NCBI RefSeq assembly: GCF_037963835.1
Contig: NZ_CP150145.1
Location: 2,294,001 to 2,358,000 of the forward strand
Length of the DNA stretch: 64,000 nucleotides
Origin: Paenibacillus sp. FSL H8-0332
GTDB taxonomy: Bacteria; Bacillota; Bacilli; Paenibacillales; Paenibacillaceae
Direction of reading: 5' to 3'
This document shows, in pieces, positions 37,510 to 46,281 of the stretch; the first letter of the stretch is position 1, and the number at the start of each line of letters is the position of its first letter. Made by a program: the position numbers and the translations under genes. The notes below the pieces were generated by a model that saw nothing but the letters and a program-made list of their open reading frames with translations, was not told where the DNA came from and did not search any database.

Positions 37510-38616
37510 ATGAGACCAATTGTTGTTCCACAGTTAAATGCGAATGATAACAGCTGCTTGATCCAGAACTATTATTGCGCTGAGGGTGAATTCATTCATT
37601 CCGGTGATCTGATTACCACCTTGGAGACCTCCAAGGCAGCTATTGATATCGAATGTGAAGCAGACGGCTATTTTTATCCTGCGGCTAAAGAACAAACCGA
37701 TGTGAGAACCGGCGAGGTTATTGCCTTTGTTTTTGAGTCCCTCCAAGAAATGAATACATACAAGGAATTATCCGTGGGCAGTGCCACAGCAGAAAGCACG
37801 GCCAATTACAAACTTTCCAATCAGGCAGAAGTGTTTGCCGCATTGCACCAATTTTCGCAGCAGGAGCTGTCAGCCTTAAATAAGAAATTGATTAAATTAA
37901 GTGATTTGGAGGAGCTGCTGAAGCAAAGAATCGACGGGGATGAGACCCGGATTCTCTTGAGTAAGAATCAAAAACAGGTCTCTAAAACAGTAGCCAAATC
38001 GCATGCGAATATTCCGAACGCATTTTTATTAATGAAAGTGTATTGTGATGAAGCTCTAACCGGAATGCGGGAAATTGGTGAGCAGCTTGAGGTCATTGTG
38101 GGGTTTGGAGAAGTATTGCCGGTGCTGCTGGTATCAATCAAGGATGAATTCCCATTGTTGTACGGAACGCTGAAGGATGAGGATACATTTATTCCTGCAG
38201 CTGAAGTCAACGTTGGTGTGACCATCGATGTGGGAACAGGTCTCTACATTCCGGTAATTAAAGCTGAACACGCTGGAAGGATTGAACATACTGCAGAAAT
38301 AATGATGGAATATAAATATAAAGCCTTAAGAAGCAGTTTTGCCGAAGCGGATCTGATGGACGGAACGATAACGATTAGTCTGAATACAAGCGCCGATGTT
38401 GTCAGCGTCATTCCCATCATTCTGCCGGGACAGACCGGGATGATTTCCGTGGGTGCGGTAATGAAGGAATTGGTCCTGAAAGAAGGGACAGTGGCAGAAA
38501 GAAGCTATATCAATCTTGGCCTGGCGTACGATCATCGTGTAGTGAACGGATTCTATGCGGTCGAATTTTTGACGCGGCTGAAGAGCAAGCTTGAACATTT
38601 TGAGATCAATGTGTAA
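37510..38616 (+). CDS. lipoyl E2 acyltransferase (2-oxoacid dehydrogenase type)
   Basis: This 368-residue protein has an N-terminal lipoyl domain with the lipoylation site Lys42 in LETSKAAIDI, a short peripheral-subunit-binding region (about 95-140), and a C-terminal catalytic domain ending in YDHRVVNGFYAVEFL, where His342 is the catalytic base. The usual Asp of HRxxDG is Asn346, a variant also known in some bacterial E2p enzymes. It would take an acyl group from the lipoyl arm and hand it to a thiol: CoA in metabolism, or the phosphopantetheine of the neighbouring ACP as proposed for glycolyl-ACP formation in quinocarcin-type pathways. Homologous E2-like acyltransferases also act in tetronate pathways (Agg4). 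No E3 gene is present; the host enzyme would have to reoxidise the lipoyl group. Confidence 0.88.
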   Translation: MRPIVVPQLNANDNSCLIQNYYCAEGEFIHSGDLITTLETSKAAIDIECEADGYFYPAAKEQTDVRTGEVIAFVFESLQEMNTYKELSVGSATAESTANYKLSNQAEVFAALHQFSQQELSALNKKLIKLSDLEELLKQRIDGDETRILLSKNQKQVSKTVAKSHANIPNAFLLMKVYCDEALTGMREIGEQLEVIVGFGEVLPVLLVSIKDEFPLLYGTLKDEDTFIPAAEVNVGVTIDVGTGLYIPVIKAEHAGRIEHTAEIMMEYKYKALRSSFAEADLMDGTITISLNTSADVVSVIPIILPGQTGMISVGAVMKELVLKEGTVAERSYINLGLAYDHRVVNGFYAVEFLTRLKSKLEHFEINV

Positions 38617-38656
38617 GGTGTGAGCCCAGAAGTGGAGAGTGAAGGAGGAGGATATA

Positions 38657-41600
38657 GTGAGTGACATGCCGCGCAATATTTATGTATTATCCAGCTTCAC
38701 TGCTGATTTACTGGAAGACTATCTTGAAGAAGATATCAAGGAACTCGGGCTTCAGTCCAAAATTGAAACCGGACCTTATAATCAGATTATATCCCAGTGC
38801 ATGGACCCGGACAGCTTATTATTTCAGAAGAAACCGGAATATTTAATCATCTGGACCCGGTTGGAAGATATTATAGGCCGGAAAGATTTCTATCTGAAAG
38901 AGAGCTTTAATTCATGCAAGGCTGATCTGTCGATGTTGATCGAGGCCGTTCTGCATGCCAAGGCGGCACTCCGCTGCAAGCTGATTTTTATGCTCCCTCC
39001 TGTCTATGAGAACAGACCTCTGGGAGTCGGTGACCTGCAAATTGTGTACGGTGCAATGGAAACTTCCATGATGCTGCGAAAGTTTATGATGGATAAGCTT
39101 AGACTCGTTGAAGGCATATACCTGGCAGACGGGGAAGAGCTGATCCGCAGATACGGCGCAGATCAGAGCTATCACATGGGCATGTATGCTTATGCCAAAG
39201 CTCCTTATGTGAATAGCATCTACAAAGAGGCTGCAAGACAGATTAGCCGGCTCATAAAGCTGGATCTGAGAAATAAGCGCAATATCCTTGTGTTTGATGC
39301 GGATGTCCTATTGTGTGAGCAAGAGGAACAAGCAGGACACGCAGTTCTTCATCAATTGGATGAGCAAAGAGTGGTTACGGATGATTCCTACCTTTTATTT
39401 CAGAGCTATCTGCAGGAACTTGTAAGCTGGGGAAATGAAATCATGCTGTGTTCAAGATCCGCTCCAGAACAACTGAATGCCATATTGGACAGGGAAGATC
39501 TCATCCTCACCAAGCAAGAATGTAAGTATATGAGCTGTGAGTGTGAATCGATAACAGAGGCAATCCTGCAAATACATAGAGAACATGGCGTTTCACTGGA
39601 TCAATTCATTGTACTGGATACGAAAGAGCTGTACCTAAACGGAATACGCCAGCTGCTGCTGCCGGAGGATTCTACACTTTGGATGCAGAGCGTAGAGGCC
39701 TCGGGGATTCTGGATTATATATCCGCTGAAGCTTCCCATTACAGCAATGGCGAAGATGTCTTGGCAGACAGCACAGAGGAATACAGTCTGGAGGAATTCC
39801 TTCAATCCATCCAGCTGGAAGTCACTCTACGGGAAATCAATGAGCTGCAGGCCGAACAGATCGAGCATATCCTCCATAATACCAAGGACTTCAACCTGAC
39901 AGGGTTGCTATGGACACAGGAAGAAATCATCGGAGCGCTTAACGGGGATAATCAATTGATTTATTCCGTAAAGGTACAAGACAGATTTGGAGATTACGGC
40001 ATAGCCGGTACCCTCATTGGGACAGTTGATAAGAAGAGCTTCAAGGTTGACGCTCTGCTCTTAAATTGCCGGGTGCTCGGTAAAAATGTTGAATATCATT
40101 TAATGAAGGAATTAGCCAATAAAATTAGAGAACATCAGTGTGACTCTATAGTGTTCCACTATCAATCCAGCGGCAGGAATGAGAGTGCGGCTCAATTTCT
40201 GGCCAGGATTACCCGCACCGACTTGAAGCGTGTTCACTCAGGTGAAGCCCTGACAATTTCTTGTGAAAAGCTCGAGGATTATGCGAATGAAGCACTCCAT
40301 CCTAACAAAGCAGACAAAGAACCGGATATTCCAGACAAACCGCACAAGGCAGACCGCAGCTTCGACCCCTACCAGTTCATTTTCAATAGATGGAATAAGC
40401 TGGATGAAGCCGAAAAAGATCAAATTAACGATCTGGTTAGTCATACAAAGTCTATTGAAGAAATAATGAGGGCGATTGCGGATTCGAAAATGAAAACAAG
40501 AACAGGCGTTAAGGTTGAATATATGCAGCCGAGAACGGAAACGGAGCAAAAAATTGCCGGCCTGTGGGCAGATATTCTTAACGTTGACAAAGTAGGAGTT
40601 TTGGATAACTTTTTTGAACTTGGCGGAACCTCCATCATGGCGGCCCAGCTCATTGTAAAGTTCAAGAATGCCTTTGATATGATGCTGCCGGTGCGGATTT
40701 TCTTCGACAGTTCGTCCATTGAGCAAATGGCGATGTATATTGAAGCGGTCAAAAGCGAGCAAAATAAACAGGATATCAATGAATCCGCCGTAAGTAATTT
40801 CCGCTATAAGACCCGGGAATTCTTGAAAAATGAGGTGTGGCTGGACGAGGAAATTACCGGAGCAAAGGAACTTCAAGCGTGGGATCATACCCGGATCCAT
40901 AACGTTCTTTTGACCGGTGTGACGGGATTCCTGGGGGCGTTTCTGCTGCAGGAACTTATCGCTATGACAGATTATCATATGGTGTTGCTGGTCCGTGCGG
41001 ACAGTGTGCAGAGCGGCTACGACAGAGTTGTAGCTAATATGGAAATGTACAATTTATGGGACGAAGCTTACAGAAGCAGAATAGAAGTCTGCACGGGCGA
41101 TCTTGCCAGACCTTTGATGGGCCAGCAGCTGCAGGATTTCAACGAATTGGCAGTCCGAATCGATTCCATCTATCATGCGGGCGCTATCACTAATTTCCTG
41201 GAGCCGTATAACAAGATTAAAGATGTAAACGTACAGGGAGTTCAGGAAATTCTACGTCTGGCATCCACTCATAAGTTAAAGCAGGTACATTACGTGTCAA
41301 CTCATTATGTATTCTCTACGCTCTCACACGAAAACGGCTATATCGCATACGAGGATACCATTCCGTCCGATCATGAGGTGCTTGTACTGGGATACCAGCA
41401 AAGTAAGTGGGTTGGCGAGAGAATTATAGCTCTGGCCAAAGAGAGAGGCATTCCGGTAAGTATCTACCGCGTCGGCAGAATCTCCGGCTCCAGCACCACA
41501 GGAGCATGTCAAACCAGAGATATCATGTGGCTTATGATCAAAAGCTGTGTAGAGGCAGGAGTATTGTTCGAGGAGAATGTGAATATAGAATTTATTCCTG

Positions 41601-41998
41601 TGGATTATGTCAGCAAGTCTATTGTAGCATTGTCCATCCAAGCGGGATCAAGTAACAAAAACTTCCATATTGTCGCCAGTAAAATGAACACACTAAACCA
41701 AGTGTATACCTGGATGAATTCGTACGGGTTCAAAGTTGAAAAAATGCCCTATGAGCAGTGGAAGGATGAATTGGTGGACAGAGTTGCCGAGAATCCTAAT
41801 CTGAATACCACCAAGGCTATGCTGCCGTTCATTCCGGAAGATATGGGTGAATGGGATGTGGAAATTACGTATGACATTACCAATGTTACCAAAGGCTTGA
41901 GTGAAACTGCCATCACTTGCCCAGAGGTAGGAGAGGAGGTGTTCAACCGGTATTTGGATTACTTTGTGAAGACAAAGTATTTTGAGTTAACACCCTGA
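38657..41998 (+). CDS. FkbH-like domain with eroded HAD site, PCP and terminal thioester reductase
   Basis: This 1113-residue protein has an FkbH-type N-terminal SGNH-like domain (about 1-210), a HAD-like domain (about 215-370), a GNAT-like part (about 385-540), a carrier with Ser659 in LGGTSIM, and a reductase domain from about 745 with GVTGFLG and the catalytic YQQSK. In active FkbH proteins the HAD motifs read DLDNTLWGG, CSKND, a WxPK lysine and VDDN. Here they read DADVLLCEQ, CSRSA, MSCE and LDTK, so the Thr, the Lys and one metal Asp are gone and phosphoglycerate loading looks unlikely. The reductase would free the final chain from the carrier as an aldehyde, or as an alcohol after a second reduction. 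The GTG at 38657 is the best start, given AAGGAGGA at 38642-38649; an in-frame ATG lies at 38666. Confidence 0.88.
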   Translation: MSDMPRNIYVLSSFTADLLEDYLEEDIKELGLQSKIETGPYNQIISQCMDPDSLLFQKKPEYLIIWTRLEDIIGRKDFYLKESFNSCKADLSMLIEAVLHAKAALRCKLIFMLPPVYENRPLGVGDLQIVYGAMETSMMLRKFMMDKLRLVEGIYLADGEELIRRYGADQSYHMGMYAYAKAPYVNSIYKEAARQISRLIKLDLRNKRNILVFDADVLLCEQEEQAGHAVLHQLDEQRVVTDDSYLLFQSYLQELVSWGNEIMLCSRSAPEQLNAILDREDLILTKQECKYMSCECESITEAILQIHREHGVSLDQFIVLDTKELYLNGIRQLLLPEDSTLWMQSVEASGILDYISAEASHYSNGEDVLADSTEEYSLEEFLQSIQLEVTLREINELQAEQIEHILHNTKDFNLTGLLWTQEEIIGALNGDNQLIYSVKVQDRFGDYGIAGTLIGTVDKKSFKVDALLLNCRVLGKNVEYHLMKELANKIREHQCDSIVFHYQSSGRNESAAQFLARITRTDLKRVHSGEALTISCEKLEDYANEALHPNKADKEPDIPDKPHKADRSFDPYQFIFNRWNKLDEAEKDQINDLVSHTKSIEEIMRAIADSKMKTRTGVKVEYMQPRTETEQKIAGLWADILNVDKVGVLDNFFELGGTSIMAAQLIVKFKNAFDMMLPVRIFFDSSSIEQMAMYIEAVKSEQNKQDINESAVSNFRYKTREFLKNEVWLDEEITGAKELQAWDHTRIHNVLLTGVTGFLGAFLLQELIAMTDYHMVLLVRADSVQSGYDRVVANMEMYNLWDEAYRSRIEVCTGDLARPLMGQQLQDFNELAVRIDSIYHAGAITNFLEPYNKIKDVNVQGVQEILRLASTHKLKQVHYVSTHYVFSTLSHENGYIAYEDTIPSDHEVLVLGYQQSKWVGERIIALAKERGIPVSIYRVGRISGSSTTGACQTRDIMWLMIKSCVEAGVLFEENVNIEFIPVDYVSKSIVALSIQAGSSNKNFHIVASKMNTLNQVYTWMNSYGFKVEKMPYEQWKDELVDRVAENPNLNTTKAMLPFIPEDMGEWDVEITYDITNVTKGLSETAITCPEVGEEVFNRYLDYFVKTKYFELTP

Positions 41999-42051
41999 GG
42001 GCAAGTGAATGATCTGAAAAGTTTACATTATATGATTTTATAGGAGGAACA

Positions 42052-42825
42052 ATGATGAAGGAAAGATTGGATGTAATTACAGCAAAAAAAATGAGCCTGT
42101 ACACTAGCGGGATGTGGGTCTCTCTCCTCATAGGCTTGCTATATATGGGAATAGGCATTCTGATGCCTATTGATCCGGCGGAGAAATACAGAGGAACGGA
42201 ATTCTATGAGCAAATTGCCGCCCATCCGTTTATTCCGCATTTATGGAGATATATCTTCGTAGCGATCGGCTTCTTGTCCATCTACTGGATATCGGCAGCA
42301 GTTTCAACATTGAGATCCAAAAGCTATGAATGGGAAGGCTTTTACAAATGGGTAACCATTGTTGGTTATGGCGGCGCCGGCTTGCTGTCCTTGGAGTGGA
42401 TGAGAGAAATTTTTATTATGAAGGTTATGACTTTGTATTCCACAGGCAATGAAATGTACCGGGTAGCCTTGGAAGTAGCCGCCTTCCCGCTCGACCCAGA
42501 CTTTATCTGGATGTTTGGCGGCTTTGGATTATGGTATCTGGTAACTTCGCTGTTGGCCAAAAGAAATCAGGTTTTCTCCTCCAAGCTTAACATTTTGGGC
42601 ATTATCGTAGGACTGGATTTGATCATCACCATGGTTTTTGCAATGACGGACACCATCATTTATTTCGATGGCGGTCAGATGACAGTTATGCAGATTACGG
42701 CTCTCCTCGGCGGTATTATGGGGGCTGTGTATCACATCTGGATGTTCTTTGATATGAGAAAGAATCAAGCGCAGTTCGAAAAAAGCATGACAACCTTGCT
42801 GGAGCAAAAAAAGAGTGCGGCATAA
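42052..42825 (+). CDS. membrane protein of unknown function in the cluster (1)
   Basis: This 257-residue protein has about six to seven hydrophobic segments: TSGMWVSLLIGLLYMGIGIL near 19-38, YIFVAIGFLSIYWISAA, VTIVGYGGAGLLSL, a pair around 150-165, ILGIIVGLDLIITMVFA and ITALLGGIMGAVYHIWMFF. A short charged tail follows. I do not recognise the family with confidence. It starts after a GGAGGAAC ribosome site and overlaps or abuts the next gene, which is also a membrane protein, so the two probably work as a pair. Position between the releasing reductase and the thioesterase/exporter genes suggests a part in self-protection, export or membrane-bound tailoring. That is inference. Confidence 0.75.
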   Translation: MMKERLDVITAKKMSLYTSGMWVSLLIGLLYMGIGILMPIDPAEKYRGTEFYEQIAAHPFIPHLWRYIFVAIGFLSIYWISAAVSTLRSKSYEWEGFYKWVTIVGYGGAGLLSLEWMREIFIMKVMTLYSTGNEMYRVALEVAAFPLDPDFIWMFGGFGLWYLVTSLLAKRNQVFSSKLNILGIIVGLDLIITMVFAMTDTIIYFDGGQMTVMQITALLGGIMGAVYHIWMFFDMRKNQAQFEKSMTTLLEQKKSAA

Positions 42826-43315
42826 AGGCATGCAACCCATCCTAACTAAAAACAGGCTCGGATTTTCACTCAAAGGCCTTATTATTCTTTTGTTGGTATT
42901 GCTTCCTAATCTGCTATTTTACGCATTTGCGATAAACGGAACTGCCGGAACCGGGGAGGCCTTTAACAACAAGGTTGAAATGATTAGTTATATTGAACGT
43001 GTTAGCCAGGTGTTACTCATGCTTGTATTAATTTTCCGCGTAAATAAAAGTTCTCCGTCATTGCAAAGCAGGTATGTGTTTGGAATGGCCGTATTTTTAC
43101 TGCTCTATTACGCTTTATGGATTCGTTATTTTGCGGGCGGGATGGACTATACCTTGATCAGCGGGACTTTTTTCGTATTCATGGGGATGTCCATCTTCCC
43201 GGCCGTGTATTTCGCTTTAGCAGAGAAATGGCTGGGGGATCATTTGGGAGTGGGGATCGCCATTACCTTTGGGGTATTCCATACCCTTAACACCTATCTG
43301 AATTTTGCAGCTTAA
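42815..43315 (+). CDS. membrane protein of unknown function in the cluster (2)
   Basis: This protein has up to 166 residues and four to five hydrophobic segments (GLIILLLVLLPNLLFYAFAI, VLLMLVLIF, FGMAVFLLLYYALWI, GTFFVFMGMSIFPAVYFAL, VGIAITFGVFHTLNTYL). No family is recognised. Two starts are possible: GTG at 42815, which overlaps the previous gene by 11 bases and has GGAG 10 bases upstream, or ATG at 42830, which has AAAGG too close to serve well. I use the GTG. The stop overlaps the downstream start region, so this gene is coupled to both neighbours. It may form a complex with the preceding membrane protein. Confidence 0.72.
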   Translation: MRHKGMQPILTKNRLGFSLKGLIILLLVLLPNLLFYAFAINGTAGTGEAFNNKVEMISYIERVSQVLLMLVLIFRVNKSSPSLQSRYVFGMAVFLLLYYALWIRYFAGGMDYTLISGTFFVFMGMSIFPAVYFALAEKWLGDHLGVGIAITFGVFHTLNTYLNFAA

Positions 43316-43335
43316 TGAGAATAGTGGAGGGTAAC

Positions 43336-44157
43336 ATGAAACAAGAGGTTAAACCATGGTTTTTTTTCAAAAGAAATATCGAAAAGTCCGAAATCAGATT
43401 ACGCTTGTTTTTGTTCCCTCCTGCGGGCGGGGATGTTTCAACCTTTTTGCACTGGGAAGAGCAGATGCCGCGGGATGTGGAGACCTGCTTGATCAGACTG
43501 CCGGGCAGAGGGGCCAGAATAACGGAGCCGGCCATTGATAATGTGGATATACTTACAGATCTATTGCTCCAGGAAATGAAAGAGTACACGGATGTGCCCT
43601 ACGTGTTGTTCGGGCATAGCATGGGAGGGCTGGTCTCCTATGAGCTGACGCAAAAAATATATAAGCAGGGGCTTAACTTACCGGAATATGTAATTATATC
43701 AAGCATGAAAGCACCCAACTATATGAACAAGTTCACGGAGAGTCTGACCGAAGACGGAAATGACAAATTATATCTGAAGAGCAATGCTGAATTTATGGAT
43801 ACAATCATCAGTCTTGGCGGAATCCCGGACGCTTTCAGTGAAAACAGAGAGTTTCTGGAATTAATCCTGCCTACCTTTAGAAAAGACATGAAAATGTGTG
43901 AAACGTATAATCCTGAGACTGCGCAAGCCGTCCCGGTGTCATTTGATATCTATGGCGGGAACCGGGATAGCATTGCTACTAAGAAAGAACTAGAGGGATG
44001 GAAGAAATACACCACCCAAAAATACGTACTTACCCTCTTTCAGGGGAACCATTTTTATTTTATGGATAATCCCAATATGCTGCTGTTCCATCTGCGCAAT
44101 AAATTAATGGATATAGGGAATAAGCTTACGGATCAAGCTCAGAGAGAGGCACTATAA
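43336..44157 (+). CDS. type II thioesterase
   Basis: This 273-residue alpha/beta hydrolase is of the external thioesterase family (GrsT/SrfAD/TycF type). Marks are LFPPAGGDVSTF near 26-37 and IRLPGRG; the nucleophile Ser95 lies in GHSMGG and the catalytic His in FQGNHFYF. Such enzymes remove stalled or wrong acyl groups from carrier domains of PKS/NRPS lines and are not the chain-releasing enzyme. The ATG at 43336 is preferred over 43315, because GGAGGG lies 5-6 bases upstream. The neighbours are the two membrane proteins and the ABC exporter. Confidence 0.93.
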   Translation: MKQEVKPWFFFKRNIEKSEIRLRLFLFPPAGGDVSTFLHWEEQMPRDVETCLIRLPGRGARITEPAIDNVDILTDLLLQEMKEYTDVPYVLFGHSMGGLVSYELTQKIYKQGLNLPEYVIISSMKAPNYMNKFTESLTEDGNDKLYLKSNAEFMDTIISLGGIPDAFSENREFLELILPTFRKDMKMCETYNPETAQAVPVSFDIYGGNRDSIATKKELEGWKKYTTQKYVLTLFQGNHFYFMDNPNMLLFHLRNKLMDIGNKLTDQAQREAL

Positions 44158-44194
44158 CACCAGCTTGCCATTTAAAAAGAGTGGAGGATGAAAG

Positions 44195-45118
44195 ATGAAT
44201 GTGATTCAAATCGATAACCTGGTCAAAAAATTTGGTGACTACACAGCAGTAAACGGACTCAATCTGTCCATTGAAAAAGGAGAGGTATTTGGTCTGTTAG
44301 GCCCGAATGGAGCCGGCAAGAGTACCACGATTAATCTGGTATGCGGCCTGCTTCATGCGACGTCGGGAAACATCAGGCTATTCGGAAATAAGGTGGAGGA
44401 TGAAAAAAGAAAGCTGGGCTTTGTCCCGCAAAACATTGCCCTGTATGATAATTTCACTGCGTATGAGAACGTTAAGTTCTTTGGTGAGCTGTATGGACTG
44501 AAGGGGAAAGAATTGGAGAATGGAATCGATGAAGCCTTGGAATTCACCGGCCTGTCCGATGTCAAACGTAAAAAAGCGAAGACGTTCTCCGGCGGGATGT
44601 TAAGACGATTGAATATTGCTACTGCCTTGGTCCATCAACCACAGATTCTTATTATGGATGAGCCAACGGTCGGGATTGATCCTCAGTCCAGAAACCACAT
44701 CCTGAAGTCTGTCCAGCGGTTAAATGAGAAAGGCGTGACGATTGTCTACACAACACATTATATGGAGGAAGTTGAAGCGATCTGTAATCGCATAGCCATT
44801 ATTGATAAAGGCCAGGTTATTGCTTCGGGTACAAAGAAAGAATTAACGGATCTGATCAATGATAAGAAATCTTTGCAGTTAACTGTCGATGATGCTCTTG
44901 AACTGGATAAGGAAGCAATCTCACTTATTGATGGCGTGGTTAATGTGGAAATCAATGACAACCTGATCCAGGTGGAGTCTTTGAAAGAAAATGATAATTT
45001 GAATGCAATTATTGCATACGTAAACAGCAAAAATGTGAAAATCAAAAGTATCGGCACCACAGATGTTACTTTGGAAACTGTATTCCTGACATTGACAGGG
45101 CGCAAATTACGCGACTGA
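44195..45118 (+). CDS. ABC transporter ATP-binding protein (drug-export type)
   Basis: This 307-residue cytoplasmic ATPase has Walker A GPNGAGKST (about 37-45), signature FSGGMLRRLNIA and Walker B ILIMDEPTVGIDP, followed by the H-loop YTTHYMEE. A C-terminal extension of about 90 residues is typical of DrrA/NatA/CcmA-like exporters. Together with the two permease genes that follow it would form an ABC-2 exporter for the cluster's product, or an immunity pump. The spacing to the first permease is 29 bases with its own AGGAAAGGA site. The substrate is inferred from position only. Confidence 0.93.
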   Translation: MNVIQIDNLVKKFGDYTAVNGLNLSIEKGEVFGLLGPNGAGKSTTINLVCGLLHATSGNIRLFGNKVEDEKRKLGFVPQNIALYDNFTAYENVKFFGELYGLKGKELENGIDEALEFTGLSDVKRKKAKTFSGGMLRRLNIATALVHQPQILIMDEPTVGIDPQSRNHILKSVQRLNEKGVTIVYTTHYMEEVEAICNRIAIIDKGQVIASGTKKELTDLINDKKSLQLTVDDALELDKEAISLIDGVVNVEINDNLIQVESLKENDNLNAIIAYVNSKNVKIKSIGTTDVTLETVFLTLTGRKLRD

Positions 45119-45147
45119 CCATAGAGTCTAGAGGAAAGGAAGATCAT

Positions 45148-46281
45148 ATGTTTCAGATCATAAAGAAAATCATTAAAAATCAAATCAGAAATCCAAAGTG
45201 GTTATTATTCTTGATGATATTCCCTATCTTTTTAATGATTCTGATCGGTTCGATTCTGACCGGAGCCTTCTCTGACAAATCAAACCTGACCATGGTTGAT
45301 GTTGCATTGCTCAATCAATCGGAAGGAATGGCAGCCGAGGTTATTGATGCCTTAACCACAGCCTCTGTATCCATTGAAAAAGATTACGGGATAAAAATGG
45401 GCTACACCGGCTCAGAGAAAGAAGGTAAAAAAGAGGCGCGGGTGAACAAAAAGGTATTCGTGCACCTGGATAAGGAGAAGATCCTGGTCTACGGAAATGA
45501 ATCGGAGCCGTTAAATACGGCCAGAGTGGTAGCCTTATTCCGAAGCGTGGCCAGCAGCATCCAGACGGTTAAGGAAGCCTATAAAATTGACGGGGAAAAA
45601 GCGATTGAACTGATTGGCGCGGATAATGCGACGTATGAAGTGCCTGTAGAACTGATTCCATCCAAAAGTGCCATGAGCTCCTATGATTATTATGGGGTGG
45701 TGGAATTAACGCTTATGGTGATGTATATGATGCTGATTCCCATTGGGGATTTATTTACGGATAAAAGAACCAAAATCAAAGAGAGAATTTTACTTACAGG
45801 ACTTAGCAGGGTGAAGTATTATCTCGCTTCCTTGGCCGCGTACTCTATTTTTGCCTTTGTGGTATTTATTCCAGCCTTTATTTTCTCAATAACCTACCTG
45901 GACGTAAACTGGGGCAATTATTCTTTATTCATGTACCTGTATATTGTTTTATTTGCCATCTTCAATGTAGCTCTAGGCATGTTATTGGCCCAATTATTAA
46001 AAGCGCGCGGCAAAGTGGATGTGATTCTGTCTGTGATTATTCTGCCGATTTTCTCCTTTCTCGGGGGATCGTATACACCATTTCCTTACGATATGGACGG
46101 CGTATTCGGCAAAGTCTTGTTGGTCTCCCCGTTAAGATGGGTGAATGTTGGTATTTTAAAAAGTACCTACGCGCATGACAACCAAATGATATGGGTAAGC
46201 TCTGCCATATTTCTCCTTTTAATATTCGTCAGTCTATTTATAGTTGTTGCCAAAGAAAAGAAGGAGGAATTAAGAGCATGA
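45148..46281 (+). CDS. ABC-2 type transporter permease (1)
   Basis: This 377-residue protein has an N-terminal membrane anchor (residues about 18-40), a large extracytoplasmic region (about 45-185), and five further membrane helices in the second half, the standard ABC-2 permease plan. It is paired with the upstream ATPase and with a second permease whose ATG overlaps this stop codon (ATGA at 46278-46281), so the exporter is probably a heterodimer in the membrane. The likely role is export of, or resistance to, the PKS/NRPS product. Confidence 0.9.
   Translation: MFQIIKKIIKNQIRNPKWLLFLMIFPIFLMILIGSILTGAFSDKSNLTMVDVALLNQSEGMAAEVIDALTTASVSIEKDYGIKMGYTGSEKEGKKEARVNKKVFVHLDKEKILVYGNESEPLNTARVVALFRSVASSIQTVKEAYKIDGEKAIELIGADNATYEVPVELIPSKSAMSSYDYYGVVELTLMVMYMMLIPIGDLFTDKRTKIKERILLTGLSRVKYYLASLAAYSIFAFVVFIPAFIFSITYLDVNWGNYSLFMYLYIVLFAIFNVALGMLLAQLLKARGKVDVILSVIILPIFSFLGGSYTPFPYDMDGVFGKVLLVSPLRWVNVGILKSTYAHDNQMIWVSSAIFLLLIFVSLFIVVAKEKKEELRA

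Noticed and set aside
38657..40300. Active glyceryl-ACP formation by the FkbH-like domain
   Set aside because: The fold is recognisable, but several HAD catalytic positions are replaced, so I do not annotate it as a working phosphoglycerate-loading enzyme.
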